From Enterocloster bolteae (GTDB lineage: Bacteria; Bacillota; Clostridia; Lachnospirales; Lachnospiraceae), in NCBI GenBank assembly GCA_021772025.1, contig JAETNT010000026.1, positions 1 to 55,329 of the forward strand: a DNA stretch of 55,329 nucleotides. The letters run 5' to 3'. Below the pieces are notes generated by a model, which did not search any database, was not told where the DNA came from, and was given only the letters and a program-made list of their open reading frames with translations. Below, one piece after another: positions 1 through 8,445 of the stretch. How positions within the stretch are numbered: position 1 is the stretch's first letter; each line of letters opens with the position of its first letter. The translations under genes were made by a program, and so were the position numbers.

Positions 1-2
1 AT

Positions 3-512
3 ATTTACCTCTATTTTCACGCCAAACGTCTCTGCGGCTTTAATCATTTAATGACCACCCAGGAGAAAAGACCGGTTTTGCAGTCCGGCTTTAACGTTTC
101 TATTGTAACCAAAACCCCCTGTGTACTGTACCAGATTAATTACGATACCTTTCTCCACCTGCTTCAAACCGACATGGCTTTTAACTTATTTTTTATCCAG
201 ACTCTGGCAGACAATTATTCCGAAGCGCTGAATCATTTCCATTATATGCACGAGGAGCTTCTGGTTACGGCCCTGTGTCAGCTTCTTTTGTCCGTAAGCT
301 GCAGGGAGCCGGGAAAGAAACCGGTAATTCCCAAATTTTATACTTATGAAGAGCTGTCCCGGTATTTAGGATGCCATCCGGTTACCGTATCTCGGATTAT
401 GGCCAAGCTAAAACATCTTGGATACCTGAAAAAATCAGGCAGGGAACTGGTCATTGAAAAAGAAGAAAAGCTGATTGACCTGATGGAATCGGATCCCGAC
501 TTTAAATATTAA
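3..512 (+). CDS. Crp/Fnr-family transcriptional regulator, 5' end cut off by window edge
   Basis: The reading frame is open from the first bases of the window, so the ATG at 51 is probably internal and the true start lies upstream. The visible part begins inside a cyclic-nucleotide-binding-like barrel (GFNHLMTTQEKRP... then TPCVLYQINYDTFLHLL, the end of the effector domain), continues through a dimerisation helix and ends in a Crp-type winged helix (YEELSRYLGCHPVTVSRIMAKLKHLGYL). Family knowledge: such proteins sense a small ligand or redox/oxygen state and bind promoters. No Fnr cysteine cluster can be judged because the N-terminus is missing. The gene converges on the amino-acid ABC operon, with a shared hairpin terminator in between. 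Target genes are not visible. Confidence 0.8.
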   Translation: MYLYFHAKRLCGFNHLMTTQEKRPVLQSGFNVSIVTKTPCVLYQINYDTFLHLLQTDMAFNLFFIQTLADNYSEALNHFHYMHEELLVTALCQLLLSVSCREPGKKPVIPKFYTYEELSRYLGCHPVTVSRIMAKLKHLGYLKKSGRELVIEKEEKLIDLMESDPDFKY

Positions 513-546
513 AAAAGCAGATGCCGTAATTCTTGCATCTGCCTTT
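511..546. terminator. Bidirectional rho-independent terminator
   Basis: An 8-bp perfect stem GCAGATGC/GCATCTGC (517-524 and 535-542) with a 10-nt loop is flanked by six A on the left and CTTTT on the right. It can end both the Crp-type gene (+) and the amino-acid ABC operon (-). Confidence 0.75.
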
Positions 547-553
547 TGGCATT

Positions 554-1300
554 TTATAATACTTTGCTTAAAAAAGCCTTTAATCTCTCGTTTCGGGGAT
601 TTCCAAACAGTTCTTCCGGGCTTCCTTCTTCCACAAAGTTGCCGCCGTCCATAAACATTACCCGGTTGGCCACCTCTCTTGCAAACCCCATTTCATGGGT
701 TACCACCACCATGGTCATTCTCTCTTGAGCCAGCTCCCGCATTACAGACAATACCTCTCCTACCATTTCCGGATCCAGCGCAGAGGTAGGCTCGTCAAAC
801 AGCATAACCTCCGGCTTCATCATCAAAGCCCGGACAATAGCAATTCTCTGCTTCTGACCGCCGGAAAGCTGTTCCGGATAAGCCTGGGCCCGATCCGCCA
901 GTCCTACCCTCTCCAAAAGCTGCACAGCCTGTCTGTCCGCGTCCGCCTGAGACACTCCCTGAAGCTTTACGGGAGCCAGAGTCATATTCTTTAAAATCGT
1001 CATATGCGGAAACAGATTAAACTGCTGGAACACCATCCCCATCTTCTGGCGGTGTTTATCGATATTGGTTTTGGGATTCACGATATCCTCACCGTCAAAG
1101 AAAATATTTCCCTCCGTAGCTTCCTCCAGGCGGTTTAAACAGCGTAAAAAGGTGCTCTTTCCGGAGCCGGAAGGGCCGATGACGCATACTACGTCGCCCT
1201 GATGGATATCCACGTTAATGCCCTGGAGCACCTTTAAGTCGCCAAAGCTCTTTCCCAGATTTTTTACCTGAATCAAAGCGTTTCCTTGATTAGCGCTCAC
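554..1300 (-). CDS. glnQ: Polar amino-acid ABC transporter, ATP-binding subunit (GlnQ/HisP type)
   Basis: Cytoplasmic ATPase that powers import of a polar amino acid. The 248-residue length is typical. Walker A GPSGSGKS lies at residues 42-49, the Q-loop at FQQFN (about 91), the signature LSGGQ at 145-149, Walker B VMLFDEP at 165-171 and the H-loop THE near 201. It overlaps the 3' end of the permease gene upstream by 11 nt, so the two are translationally coupled in a binding protein-permease-ATPase operon. Substrate is not determinable from the sequence; glutamine, cystine, arginine and histidine systems all share this subunit type, so the symbol is a family label. Confidence 0.92.
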   Translation of the reverse strand: MSANQGNALIQVKNLGKSFGDLKVLQGINVDIHQGDVVCVIGPSGSGKSTFLRCLNRLEEATEGNIFFDGEDIVNPKTNIDKHRQKMGMVFQQFNLFPHMTILKNMTLAPVKLQGVSQADADRQAVQLLERVGLADRAQAYPEQLSGGQKQRIAIVRALMMKPEVMLFDEPTSALDPEMVGEVLSVMRELAQERMTMVVVTHEMGFAREVANRVMFMDGGNFVEEGSPEELFGNPRNERLKAFLSKVL

Positions 1301-1982
1301 TCCGTCTCAGCCTCCTTTCCAAAATGCCCACCAGACGGCTCAAAATCATTACCAGCATCAGGTAAATCATAGCCACCGCAATTAAAGGCATAAATGCGGA
1401 ATAGGTGCGGCTTCGGATAATATCCCCGCCTTTTGTCAGATCCTGCAGGGCAATATAGCCTGCCACAGAGGTCTCCTTTAACAGAGCAATAAATTCGTTG
1501 CACAGGGTAGGCAGGACATTTTTAAAGGCCTGAGGCAGAATAATGTAACGCATGGTTTCCAGATAATTAAATCCCAGGCTGCGGCCTGCCTCCATCTGTC
1601 CTCCGTCTACGGAATTGATACCGCTACGGAAAATCTCTGCCACATAGGCCCCGGAGTTAATTCCGAAAGCCATTATTGCTACCGGAACTTTGTCAATCCG
1701 GGAATTCCCGAATATAACGAAGTACATAATCAGAAGCTGAACCACTACCGGCGTGCCGCGGATTACGGTCAGGTATACGGTGCAGAAGAAATTCGCCGCT
1801 TTCAGCTTATGGGTTTTCTCGCAGGTAGTACGGATAATGCCTACAATAAGGCCGATGACAATGCCCAAAAGCGCCGCCAAAAGGGTAATCTGCAGCGTAA
1901 CCGCAAGCCCGTCTGCAATATAGTGCCAGCGTTCTTCTTTTATGAAGTTTAAATAAAAAGCGTCACAGAAATTTTTCCACAT
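1290..1982 (-). CDS. Amino-acid ABC transporter permease (HisM/GlnP family)
   Basis: A 230-residue membrane protein of the HisMQ family that forms the transmembrane channel. Hydrophobic segments are seen near residues 25-50, 75-95, 100-115 and 190-220. The EAA loop that docks on the ATPase is recognisable as [21 protein letters not shown] (about 130-150). The N-terminus has an extra hydrophilic stretch ([19 protein letters not shown]) before the first membrane helix, as in many Firmicutes homologues. It lies 30 nt after the binding-protein gene and overlaps the ATPase gene. With a single permease gene, a homodimer is likely (inference). Confidence 0.92.
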   Translation of the reverse strand: MWKNFCDAFYLNFIKEERWHYIADGLAVTLQITLLAALLGIVIGLIVGIIRTTCEKTHKLKAANFFCTVYLTVIRGTPVVVQLLIMYFVIFGNSRIDKVPVAIMAFGINSGAYVAEIFRSGINSVDGGQMEAGRSLGFNYLETMRYIILPQAFKNVLPTLCNEFIALLKETSVAGYIALQDLTKGGDIIRSRTYSAFMPLIAVAMIYLMLVMILSRLVGILERRLRRSER

Positions 1983-2012
1983 GAGTATCCATCCTCTTAA
2001 ATACCGGGCTGA

Positions 2013-2843
2013 TTACTCAGCCGGGATGTATTTGTTCATAATGGCATCAATGGTGCCGTCTTCTTTTAATTCTTTCAGAGCGCCGTTAATCTTGTCTAAT
2101 AGCTCGGTGTTGCCCTTTGCCACTGCAATAGCATACTCTTCCTGGCTCATGGCCTCGTCACATACCTTTAAGCCCTCGCTCTGCTCCACAAATACATTGG
2201 CCGGAGCACTGTCAATCACCACTGCGTCAATCTTGTCCTGAAGCAATGCCTGGACAGCCTCAAAGCCCTTGTTGTAACGCTCTACATTTCCGTCTCCTGC
2301 CAGATCCGTAGCCAGCAAATCTCCCGTAGTACCTAACTGAACGCCGATCTTCTTGTCTGATAAATCTGCGGAGCCCGTAATTTCGCTGGTTTCTTTTACA
2401 ATAATAACCTGGGAAGCATTGGCATAAGTATCGCTAAAGTCTACAAATACCATTCTGTCCTCGTCTACGGTCATACCGGCAGCGCCGAAATCTGCCTTTC
2501 CGGAAGTTACGGCCGGGATAATAGAATCAAACGCCATATCTTCAATCTCTAAAGTCATCCCCAGTTTGTCGGCGATTGCCTGCGCGATTTCCGGATCAAT
2601 CCCTACAATTTTATCACCCTCATAGTACTCCCAGGGTGCAAACTCTGCGTTGGTTGCCATAACCAATACGCCGCCTGCCGCCTCTGCCTGTGCCGAAGTG
2701 GTTTCCTCTGCTGAAGCGGTCTCCCCTGCCTCCGCCGCAGTAGTTTGAGCTGCAGTAGTTGCCGTGGTGTCTGCCCCGCCGCATGCTGTTAAAGATACTG
2801 CCATGCAGGCGGCAATTGCCATTGCGAATACATTTTTCTTCAT
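2013..2843 (-). CDS. Amino-acid ABC transporter substrate-binding lipoprotein
   Basis: First gene of the operon. The N-terminus is a lipoprotein signal peptide (AIAACMAVSLTACGG, lipobox LTAC, Cys at about 21), followed by an Ala/Thr/Glu-rich linker (about 22-58) and an SBP_bac_3 fold: a start strand LVMATNAEFAPWEYYEG, IDPEIAQAIADKLG, and the hinge signature KIGVQLGTTGD near 166. It should sit on the outer face of the membrane and deliver a polar amino acid to the permease. The start is supported by GAGGAGG just upstream and a sigma-A promoter about 85 bp upstream of the start codon. Ligand unknown; cystine-, glutamine- and arginine-binding proteins all look like this. Confidence 0.92.
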   Translation of the reverse strand: MKKNVFAMAIAACMAVSLTACGGADTTATTAAQTTAAEAGETASAEETTSAQAEAAGGVLVMATNAEFAPWEYYEGDKIVGIDPEIAQAIADKLGMTLEIEDMAFDSIIPAVTSGKADFGAAGMTVDEDRMVFVDFSDTYANASQVIIVKETSEITGSADLSDKKIGVQLGTTGDLLATDLAGDGNVERYNKGFEAVQALLQDKIDAVVIDSAPANVFVEQSEGLKVCDEAMSQEEYAIAVAKGNTELLDKINGALKELKEDGTIDAIMNKYIPAE

Positions 2844-2925
2844 AAATTATTTCCTCCTCAATAGAACTTGACGATCCTATAGCTATACATTAACTTGCAT
2901 AACTATTCATCAGGTGCCGCTATTC

Positions 2926-2953
2926 ATTATATCTTATTTTGGGGATTAATCAA
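2926..2953 (-). promoter_or_regulatory. Sigma-A promoter of the amino-acid ABC operon
   Basis: On the minus strand TTGATT (2948-2953), 16 bp, then TATAAT (2926-2931). The leader downstream carries an imperfect palindrome (TGAATAGTTATGCA) that loosely resembles an ArgR-type box; that second point is weak. Confidence 0.6.
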
Positions 2954-2973
2954 GTGGATTTTTTAATAATCTG

Positions 2974-3016
2974 TAAAAAAACTGCCTTCCGCCATGGTTT
3001 TACCGGCAGAAGGCAG
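2974..3016 (-). terminator. Rho-independent terminator of the acyl-activation operon
   Basis: Stem of 12 bp (2982-2993 with 3005-3016, 11 of 12 matched, GAAGGCAG core) followed on the minus strand by seven U. It lies just after the stop codon of the acyl-AMP ligase gene. Confidence 0.8.
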
Positions 3017-3023
3017 CCAACTA

Positions 3024-4547
3024 TTACTGATTTCTCTTGATTTTTCTGGAAGAAGTCTTTGTAAACTCTTTATCGCGGACTTTAAAACCGCGAATCTTTT
3101 TATAGGGCGGCTGGCCCTGGTTGACAGCGTCAATCAGATCCTGAAGAGCCCCTTCCACGTCCTTGAGTTTCTTTTTCTTGGCGTATTCCAGATCGGGAAA
3201 AATCTCCGCCTCAATGATACCTTTTGATTCTCCGATTAGAACTTCTTTTACCAGAAGATTTTTATACAACTGATTTTCCAATTCCTCCGGAGAAACATTT
3301 TCGCCGTTTTCCAGGATAATCAGGTTCTTTTTTCGACCGGTGATGTAGACAAAATTGTCCTCGTCCACGTATCCCAGATCTCCGGTGCGAAGCCAGCCGT
3401 CTGTAAGGGTCTCGGCAGTCTCCCGGGGCATTTTGTAATAGCCCAGCATAACGCTGGAGCCTCTGACCCAGATTTCCTCGTCCACAATCTTTGCCTCACA
3501 GTTGGGAAGAAGCTTTCCTACGGATCCCACCTTGTTCTCCCACTCTAAATTGGTGCTGATAACCGGAGAGCACTCCGTCATGCCATATCCCTGAAGAACA
3601 GTAATCCCATATTCTTTAAATTTTACTACCATATCCGGATCCAGGTAAGCCCCGCCGCTGCAGATGGTTTTCAGCCGACCGCCAAAGGCTTCCCTGGCAA
3701 CCAAAGGCTTGGGAAGGAGCTTAGGGGCGTCCTTTAGCTTGGCGTAAATGGACTGAATGACCAGAGGCACCAGCAGCACGATTTCCGGCTTAAACGCTTT
3801 TAAATTGCGGGATACATGCATAATGGAATCGTTAATGCAAATAATGATTCCGATATAGATTCCCTTTAAAATATCCATAGTGAAGCAATAAGCGTGATGG
3901 ATGGGAAGGAGAGTCATGGAGACAGTGCCGCTGGGAATTTTCATATCCAGGCATACTGCGTTGTCCGTCAGGTTTTTATGACTCAGCATAACGCCCTTGC
4001 TGATTCCAGTGGTTCCGGAGGTGAACAAAATGGCGCACATCTTTTCCTTGTCCAGCGTGATGGTAAACTCTCCCCGGTTTTCTTCCACAAGCTTTTCAAA
4101 AGAATATACCGGAAGGGCCTCTTCCATACCGTGCTCCTTTGCCTGCATGGAAATCATGCATACAAGACCCGGACATTTTTCCTTTGCAGCCCGGGCCGCA
4201 TCTTCACGGCTCCCGTCATAAACCAGGGCATTTACATCCGCCCGGTTTATGAGCTGGCACAAATCCTCTGCCGGCAGGCCTGCATCCAGCGGTACAATTA
4301 CACCTCCGCTGTTGGCGGTTCCAAAGTAGGAAACCACCCAGGGATAACTGGTTGCCCCTACCACTGCCACGTGCTTCCCCAAAAGTTCCAGCTTTGCAAG
4401 GCTTCTGGAAAAGGCCTCTGTATCCTCTTTTAGCTGCCGGTAAGTTTTTCCGTGAATTTCCTTCTTCACCTTATACCGGAACGCATCCTGATCTCCGTAC
4501 CGTTCTGCGGCATAGTCAATAATGTCCCTCATTGTCTCCACTGACAT
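3024..4547 (-). CDS. AMP-dependent acyl ligase (acyl-CoA/ACP synthetase-like)
   Basis: ANL-superfamily adenylating enzyme, 507 residues: activates a carboxylic acid as acyl-AMP and transfers it to a thiol, here probably the carrier protein encoded just upstream (inference). Motifs: the phosphate loop LFTSGTTGISKG near 171-182, LQGYGMTECSP near 326-336, the hinge region DGWLRTGDLGYVDED and TGRKKNLIILENGENVSPEE, and the C-terminal lysine in SSRKIKR (last ten residues). The pattern (GENVSPEELE, C-terminal K) is that of long-chain fatty acyl-CoA ligases rather than NRPS amino-acid adenylation domains. It is the last gene of a five-gene operon ending at a strong terminator. Acyl substrate unknown. 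Confidence 0.85.
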   Translation of the reverse strand: MSVETMRDIIDYAAERYGDQDAFRYKVKKEIHGKTYRQLKEDTEAFSRSLAKLELLGKHVAVVGATSYPWVVSYFGTANSGGVIVPLDAGLPAEDLCQLINRADVNALVYDGSREDAARAAKEKCPGLVCMISMQAKEHGMEEALPVYSFEKLVEENRGEFTITLDKEKMCAILFTSGTTGISKGVMLSHKNLTDNAVCLDMKIPSGTVSMTLLPIHHAYCFTMDILKGIYIGIIICINDSIMHVSRNLKAFKPEIVLLVPLVIQSIYAKLKDAPKLLPKPLVAREAFGGRLKTICSGGAYLDPDMVVKFKEYGITVLQGYGMTECSPVISTNLEWENKVGSVGKLLPNCEAKIVDEEIWVRGSSVMLGYYKMPRETAETLTDGWLRTGDLGYVDEDNFVYITGRKKNLIILENGENVSPEELENQLYKNLLVKEVLIGESKGIIEAEIFPDLEYAKKKKLKDVEGALQDLIDAVNQGQPPYKKIRGFKVRDKEFTKTSSRKIKRNQ

Positions 4548-4580
4548 AATCTTCCCCCTCTTTTACGGAAAAGTGCGCTT

Positions 4581-4814
4581 TCAATTCTCATCCTGAAGCT
4601 TCTTAATATAAGCAACCGCTTCTCCAACGGTACGAATGTCTACAATTTCCCGTTCTTCTACTTCAATATCATAAGTATCTTCCAGCTCTCCTACCATGCT
4701 CATGAAATCGTAGGAATTAAAGCCTAAATCCTCCACAAAACGGGATTCTTCAGAAATATCTTCCCTTTTTACATCTACATATTGACAGATAATGTCTTTA
4801 AACTGATCAAGCAT
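4581..4814 (-). CDS. Stand-alone acyl carrier protein
   Basis: A 77-residue acidic four-helix carrier. The 4'-phosphopantetheine site is the serine in LGFNSYDFM (S34); the usual DSL is NSY here, so an Asn replaces the conserved Asp before the serine. I chose the ATG at 4814, not the in-frame ATG at 4847, because GGAG sits 6-7 nt before it and the upstream frame covers the end of the neighbouring gene. The region FVEDLGFNSYDFMSMVGELEDTYDIEVEE is a clear PP-binding fold. Its place between a condensation-like gene and an acyl-AMP ligase suggests that it carries an activated acyl group rather than serving housekeeping fatty-acid synthesis (inference). Confidence 0.9.
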   Translation of the reverse strand: MLDQFKDIICQYVDVKREDISEESRFVEDLGFNSYDFMSMVGELEDTYDIEVEEREIVDIRTVGEAVAYIKKLQDEN

Positions 4815-4833
4815 AATTTTCTCCATTCCCTGT

Positions 4834-6240
4834 TTATACAGCGGCAATAATCTCTCCTACGCTTTTTTTCGGATCCTCTATTCCCTTAAACAAAATTTTA
4901 CATAAATAGTAGTAAATATACTCCAATTTCTGATGGCTCACTACTCCGGTCTGGTATTCAAAACAGAATTCCAAACCGTTGTCTTCGCTTCTGTGAGACA
5001 CAGTTAAGTACAGATTGTGGGCAGCGGCGCCGTTATTGCACCGCTCAGAGCGGTATTTAATGTCGCCCAGGCGCTCCAGACCTTTTTCCTTCATAGTCAG
5101 AGGCTGATAGGTTAAGCTGAAAGGCTCATAGGTCTGGCCCGGCTTTAAGTGATAATACTCACTGCGGAAACGATAATACTCTACCGGATTGTAGTTAGCG
5201 TGACGAAACAGCTGGTTCTGTCCATCCCTTACCTTATATAAGCCTTCCATAAAGCTATCACTCTCCGGTACAATGGTTCGGAAGGGGAAACAGTGAATCC
5301 TGGTTCCGCCGCTGCGTTTCTCCGCAAGGGTAGCTCTCCTGGCCACCGTGGTAACCAAGGAGACATCTTTCTCATGATTCTCCTTCTGCAGATAAGTCCG
5401 AAGGCCCATTAACAGCAGGCAGGTCATGGAAATCTTGTGTTCCCCGCAGAAATTTAAAAGCCGCATAGAAGGCTCCGCCTCTAAATGAAAGGTAGATAAA
5501 TTGGAGTCTACATTGTCGGAGACCACGGTTACCGCCCGGAAGCGGGGATTGTTTTCCTTCCTTCGCTCTTCTTCCAGGCTGGCCGGCCCGCTAATCCCGT
5601 TAAAAATCGGTTCTGACGAGGAAATCAGCTTCTCAAAAAACTCGGCATCCCGCTTCTTTGCCGGAGTCCCTGCCTCATAAGCCAGATCCTTTTCCAACTG
5701 CTTTATATAGGAAGCCATCTCCTTCGGATATTCCAGTTTTGCATCCGGATATTTCTGATAGCTGTAAAGCTCAATAATATCCTTGAAAAACGGAATCACA
5801 GACTGGGCATCCATGGTCATATGATCCACTGCCATATAAAGTCCCTGAAAACCGTCCGGCAGCTTAATCATCACAACGCGGTTCTGAGGCGCATCATACT
5901 TTTCAAAAGGGACATCCGTCCAGTCGTCCAGAAGTTTCTTGGCATCCGCCATGGACCAGCCGGTAAAGTCAAAAAATTCTATATCTCTTTCCTCTTTTTT
6001 TACTACATACTGGTAGGTCTGCCCGTCCTTATCCTTTGCAAAGCGCAGGCGCATGGAATCGCATCTTTCGTAGGCAGTGTATACGCACTCTTTCAGTAAG
6101 TCAAAGTCCAGCTCCACCTCAATAGCCAGGTAAGAGCCGATATTCAGCACCTGCTTTTTCGGGCAATATTGCTGGTAATAAAAATGCAGTTTCTGGGCTG
6201 CGGTTAATGGGTAAACTTTATAGCCTTTTCTGGTTTTCAT
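4834..6240 (-). CDS. Stand-alone condensation-domain-like acyltransferase
   Basis: 468 residues resembling the chloramphenicol-acetyltransferase/NRPS condensation superfamily. Evidence: the opening YPLTAAQKLHFYYQQYCPKKQVLNIG is the C1-like motif of condensation domains, and LYMAVDHMTMDAQS (H140, D144) matches HHxxxDG with the second His and the Asp kept but the first His replaced by Asp and Gly by Ala. A later RATLAEKRSGGTRIHCFPFRTIV region resembles the C5-type segment. It likely joins an acyl-carrier-bound acyl group to an amine or alcohol (inference). It is 14 nt after the hydrolase gene and 19 nt before the carrier-protein start. Alternative: an O-acyltransferase of polyketide-associated (PapA) type. 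Confidence 0.72.
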   Translation of the reverse strand: MKTRKGYKVYPLTAAQKLHFYYQQYCPKKQVLNIGSYLAIEVELDFDLLKECVYTAYERCDSMRLRFAKDKDGQTYQYVVKKEERDIEFFDFTGWSMADAKKLLDDWTDVPFEKYDAPQNRVVMIKLPDGFQGLYMAVDHMTMDAQSVIPFFKDIIELYSYQKYPDAKLEYPKEMASYIKQLEKDLAYEAGTPAKKRDAEFFEKLISSSEPIFNGISGPASLEEERRKENNPRFRAVTVVSDNVDSNLSTFHLEAEPSMRLLNFCGEHKISMTCLLLMGLRTYLQKENHEKDVSLVTTVARRATLAEKRSGGTRIHCFPFRTIVPESDSFMEGLYKVRDGQNQLFRHANYNPVEYYRFRSEYYHLKPGQTYEPFSLTYQPLTMKEKGLERLGDIKYRSERCNNGAAAHNLYLTVSHRSEDNGLEFCFEYQTGVVSHQKLEYIYYYLCKILFKGIEDPKKSVGEIIAAV

Positions 6241-6254
6241 TTTTTCTCCTTACC

Positions 6255-7223
6255 TTATAAATGAAAGAATTCCCGAATTGCCTTCTGATAACTCCGGATA
6301 TCTTTATAATAGCTCTCGGCATGGGAAGCCCCTGCTACAATCAGCTTTTCTTTGGGGGACCGGCAATGTCGGTACAATTTCTCACACATCTCTACCGGTA
6401 CAAAATTGTCTTTGTCTCCATGAATAAACAGGATAGGAACCTGAGCCTTTTCCACTTCCTCGGCCCCGTCACATTCTTTCAGCCCATATCCGGCTCTTTT
6501 CTTGGAAAACAGCCCGGCAATCTGCATCATAGGGAACGGCGGCAGATGGTACCAGCTTTTCAGCACATGGGAAAACACGTCAAAAGCAGAGGTAAAGGCG
6601 CAGTCGGAAATAATTCCTTTTACATTATTCGGGAGCTCTTGACCGCTTGCCATAACTACTGCCGCCCCACCCATAGAAGTTCCATGGAGATAAATCTCTA
6701 CATTCGGCCCCAGCCGTCCATTGGCATATTCGATCCAGGAAAGAACGTCATAGCGATCCAGTACGCCGAAACCAATATACTCTCCCTGGCTCTGCCCATG
6801 GGAACGTTCATCTACGATAATCATAGCGCAGCCCAAGTCCTCAATATAAAATCTGGAGAGAGCCGTGTAATCCTTCATTCCTTCGCTGCTGTAACCATGA
6901 AACGCAATAATCAGGCGTTTTGGATTTTCCTCCTTTCCGTTCCTTCCCGGAAAGTAAGTCCCGTGAAGCCTGAGACCATCCCTTGCGGTAATCCATACGT
7001 CTTCCCGATACTGTTCATCCTGCCATTGATGGCAGGACTTGATAAAGGGCATATACTGCTCCCAGTCCGTACCGGCCATGTCTATGGTTCTGCCTACGCT
7101 GGCCCCTTTCCGAGTCACGGTTCTCCGAAACAAATATCCTGCCCCGACAAACTCGGCAGCCAAAATCCCGGTTGCTGCTGCTCCGGCAATTTTCAGTTTC
7201 TTGCCAATCTTTTTCCGGCTCAA
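6255..7223 (-). CDS. Membrane-anchored alpha/beta hydrolase
   Basis: Serine hydrolase with oxyanion region AFHGYSSEG, nucleophile elbow HGTSMGGAA (S183 in this numbering), acid in HGDKDNFVP and His in GASHAESYY. The longest open frame begins at a TTG at 7262, but I prefer the TTG at 7223: AGGAGG stands 8 nt before it, and the protein then starts MSRKKIGKKLKIAGAAATGI, a short basic stretch plus one hydrophobic helix (about 10-28), a typical membrane anchor. Length then 322. It is related to Bacillus YqkD-like esterases. Placed in the acyl-activation operon, it may release or remodel the acylated product (inference). Confidence 0.82.
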   Translation of the reverse strand: MSRKKIGKKLKIAGAAATGILAAEFVGAGYLFRRTVTRKGASVGRTIDMAGTDWEQYMPFIKSCHQWQDEQYREDVWITARDGLRLHGTYFPGRNGKEENPKRLIIAFHGYSSEGMKDYTALSRFYIEDLGCAMIIVDERSHGQSQGEYIGFGVLDRYDVLSWIEYANGRLGPNVEIYLHGTSMGGAAVVMASGQELPNNVKGIISDCAFTSAFDVFSHVLKSWYHLPPFPMMQIAGLFSKKRAGYGLKECDGAEEVEKAQVPILFIHGDKDNFVPVEMCEKLYRHCRSPKEKLIVAGASHAESYYKDIRSYQKAIREFFHL

Positions 7224-7269
7224 TCTCTCCACCTCCTGACAGACATCTGCCATACTTTGCAAAAAGCGG

Positions 7270-7593
7270 TCAGCCCTTTATAAATTCCTGAACTTTTAAG
7301 GCCTTTTCAATGCTTCCGTCTACCTTAAGTTTTCCTACCGTAAAAGCCAAAACCGGATCCAACTTCCCGTCTGCCAGCTTTAACAAAGTATCTGCCGTAC
7401 AAGTAAACAAAGCGTCTCTGTCGTAGTACTCGTAAGGTTCTACATAAAGCTTCCCTTCTTTTACTTCTGCGTAGAAAGCTCCTTCCCCTTCGCCGGTAAT
7501 GTTAAACTGAAATGCCAAATGCTCTTTTTGACTGCTTACATCTGCTTTCATAAACTTTTCTTTTACAGCAGCAAATAATTCCTGATACGTCAT
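7270..7593 (-). CDS. SCP2 sterol-binding-domain protein
   Basis: First gene of the operon, 107 residues, matching the small SCP2 lipid-binding fold: FQFNITGEGEGAFYAEVKEGKLYVEPYEYYDRDALFTCTADTLLKLADGKLDPVLAFTVGKLKVDGSIEKALKVQEFI. The LxxGKLDPxxAFxxGKLKVxGD-like stretch is the family hallmark. Family knowledge: such proteins bind hydrophobic ligands such as acyl chains. No signal peptide, so cytoplasmic. Ahead of the ATG is AAAGGAGAAGAT. Its presence fits a role in handling a lipid-like intermediate of this operon (inference). Confidence 0.85.
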   Translation of the reverse strand: MTYQELFAAVKEKFMKADVSSQKEHLAFQFNITGEGEGAFYAEVKEGKLYVEPYEYYDRDALFTCTADTLLKLADGKLDPVLAFTVGKLKVDGSIEKALKVQEFIKG

Positions 7594-7625
7594 ATCTTCT
7601 CCTTTTTTTAATCCTCATCGTTTTC

Positions 7626-7638
7626 CGACCGACAGTCG
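7626..7638. promoter_or_regulatory. Candidate TetR-type operator between divergent genes
   Basis: CGACCGACAGTCG, a short dyad (CGAC / GTCG with 5-nt centre), lies just downstream of the predicted -10 of the acyl operon, a position that would block it. The likely binder is the TetR protein encoded divergently (inference). Confidence 0.4.
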
Positions 7639-7653
7639 AATTGTTTGATACTA

Positions 7654-7682
7654 AAACTATCACGTTTTATTTTATTCGTCAA
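7654..7682 (-). promoter_or_regulatory. Promoter of the acyl-activation operon
   Basis: Minus strand TTGACG (7677-7682), exactly 17 bp, then TAGTTT (7654-7659). The start site would fall just before the CGAC/GTCG dyad. Confidence 0.55.
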
Positions 7683-7833
7683 TAGTTTTCCCAAAGTTAA
7701 TTGGTCGATATTTTCGAACCTTTCCCTGTGTCCCTCCTGTTTTCAGACATTTTTCTGCGGCAGCGGGACTGGCATTTTCCTTCGGATTCTGGTATACTAC
7801 AAATATTTACCGCATTAAACAAGGAGTGCTCGC

Positions 7834-8445
7834 ATGGAAAAAAGCAAACGGGATCGAATACTGGACGGGATGCGAAATCTGATGAATTCCAGAGATGTAC
7901 ATTTAATTACAGTGGAAGAAATTGCCAAGGAAGCCGGCATCGGAAAGGGAAGTATTTACTACTATTTTTCTTCTAAAAGTGAAATTTTAAAGGCTCTTAT
8001 GGCTCGTTCTTACGGAGCCGCAGTGGAAGAAGGACGAAAATTAGCCCAAAATGATAGTTTAGACGTGTTTACTAAGCTGGAGATTCTGTTCTATGCCTGC
8101 CTTACTGCTTCCAGTGAGCTTCGGCGTGGAGAAGCGGAAAGCAGTCTGTCTGCTCTGCAGGAAAGCGCTTTAATCCATCAGGAATTCGTAAGTTTTACCA
8201 TGCGGGAACTTCTCCCCATTTTATCCCAAGTTCTGGAACAGGGGCAAAAAGAAGGGCAGCTCTACTGCCCCGATACGGAGTCCGCTGCCCGAATTATTTT
8301 AAGTATCCTGGCTATCCACTTGGACAACCACTTAGCCCCCGCATCCCCAGAAGAAATTAGAAGCCTTTTAAAAACTTTTGCCTGGATGCAGGAAACCAGT
8401 ATGAAAATCCCCCAAGGCAAGCTTGGATTTTTGTATCAGGAATAG
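7834..8445 (+). CDS. TetR-family transcriptional regulator
   Basis: 203 residues with an N-terminal HTH (ILDGMRNLMNSRDVHLITVEEIAKEAGIGKGSIYYYFSSKSEILKALM, residues 8-57) followed by an all-helical ligand domain. GGAG precedes the ATG and TATACT at 7793-7798 is a good -10. Transcribed away from the acyl-activation operon, the usual arrangement for a local repressor; acyl-CoA or acyl-ACP is a plausible effector given the neighbours (inference). The last 10 nt overlap the 3' end of the convergent capA-like gene. Confidence 0.88.
   Translation: MEKSKRDRILDGMRNLMNSRDVHLITVEEIAKEAGIGKGSIYYYFSSKSEILKALMARSYGAAVEEGRKLAQNDSLDVFTKLEILFYACLTASSELRRGEAESSLSALQESALIHQEFVSFTMRELLPILSQVLEQGQKEGQLYCPDTESAARIILSILAIHLDNHLAPASPEEIRSLLKTFAWMQETSMKIPQGKLGFLYQE

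Noticed and set aside
6261..7283. 340-residue plus-strand ORF opposite the alpha/beta hydrolase
   Set aside because: Antisense shadow: no ribosome binding site, no recognisable domain, and the minus-strand frame has a complete catalytic triad.
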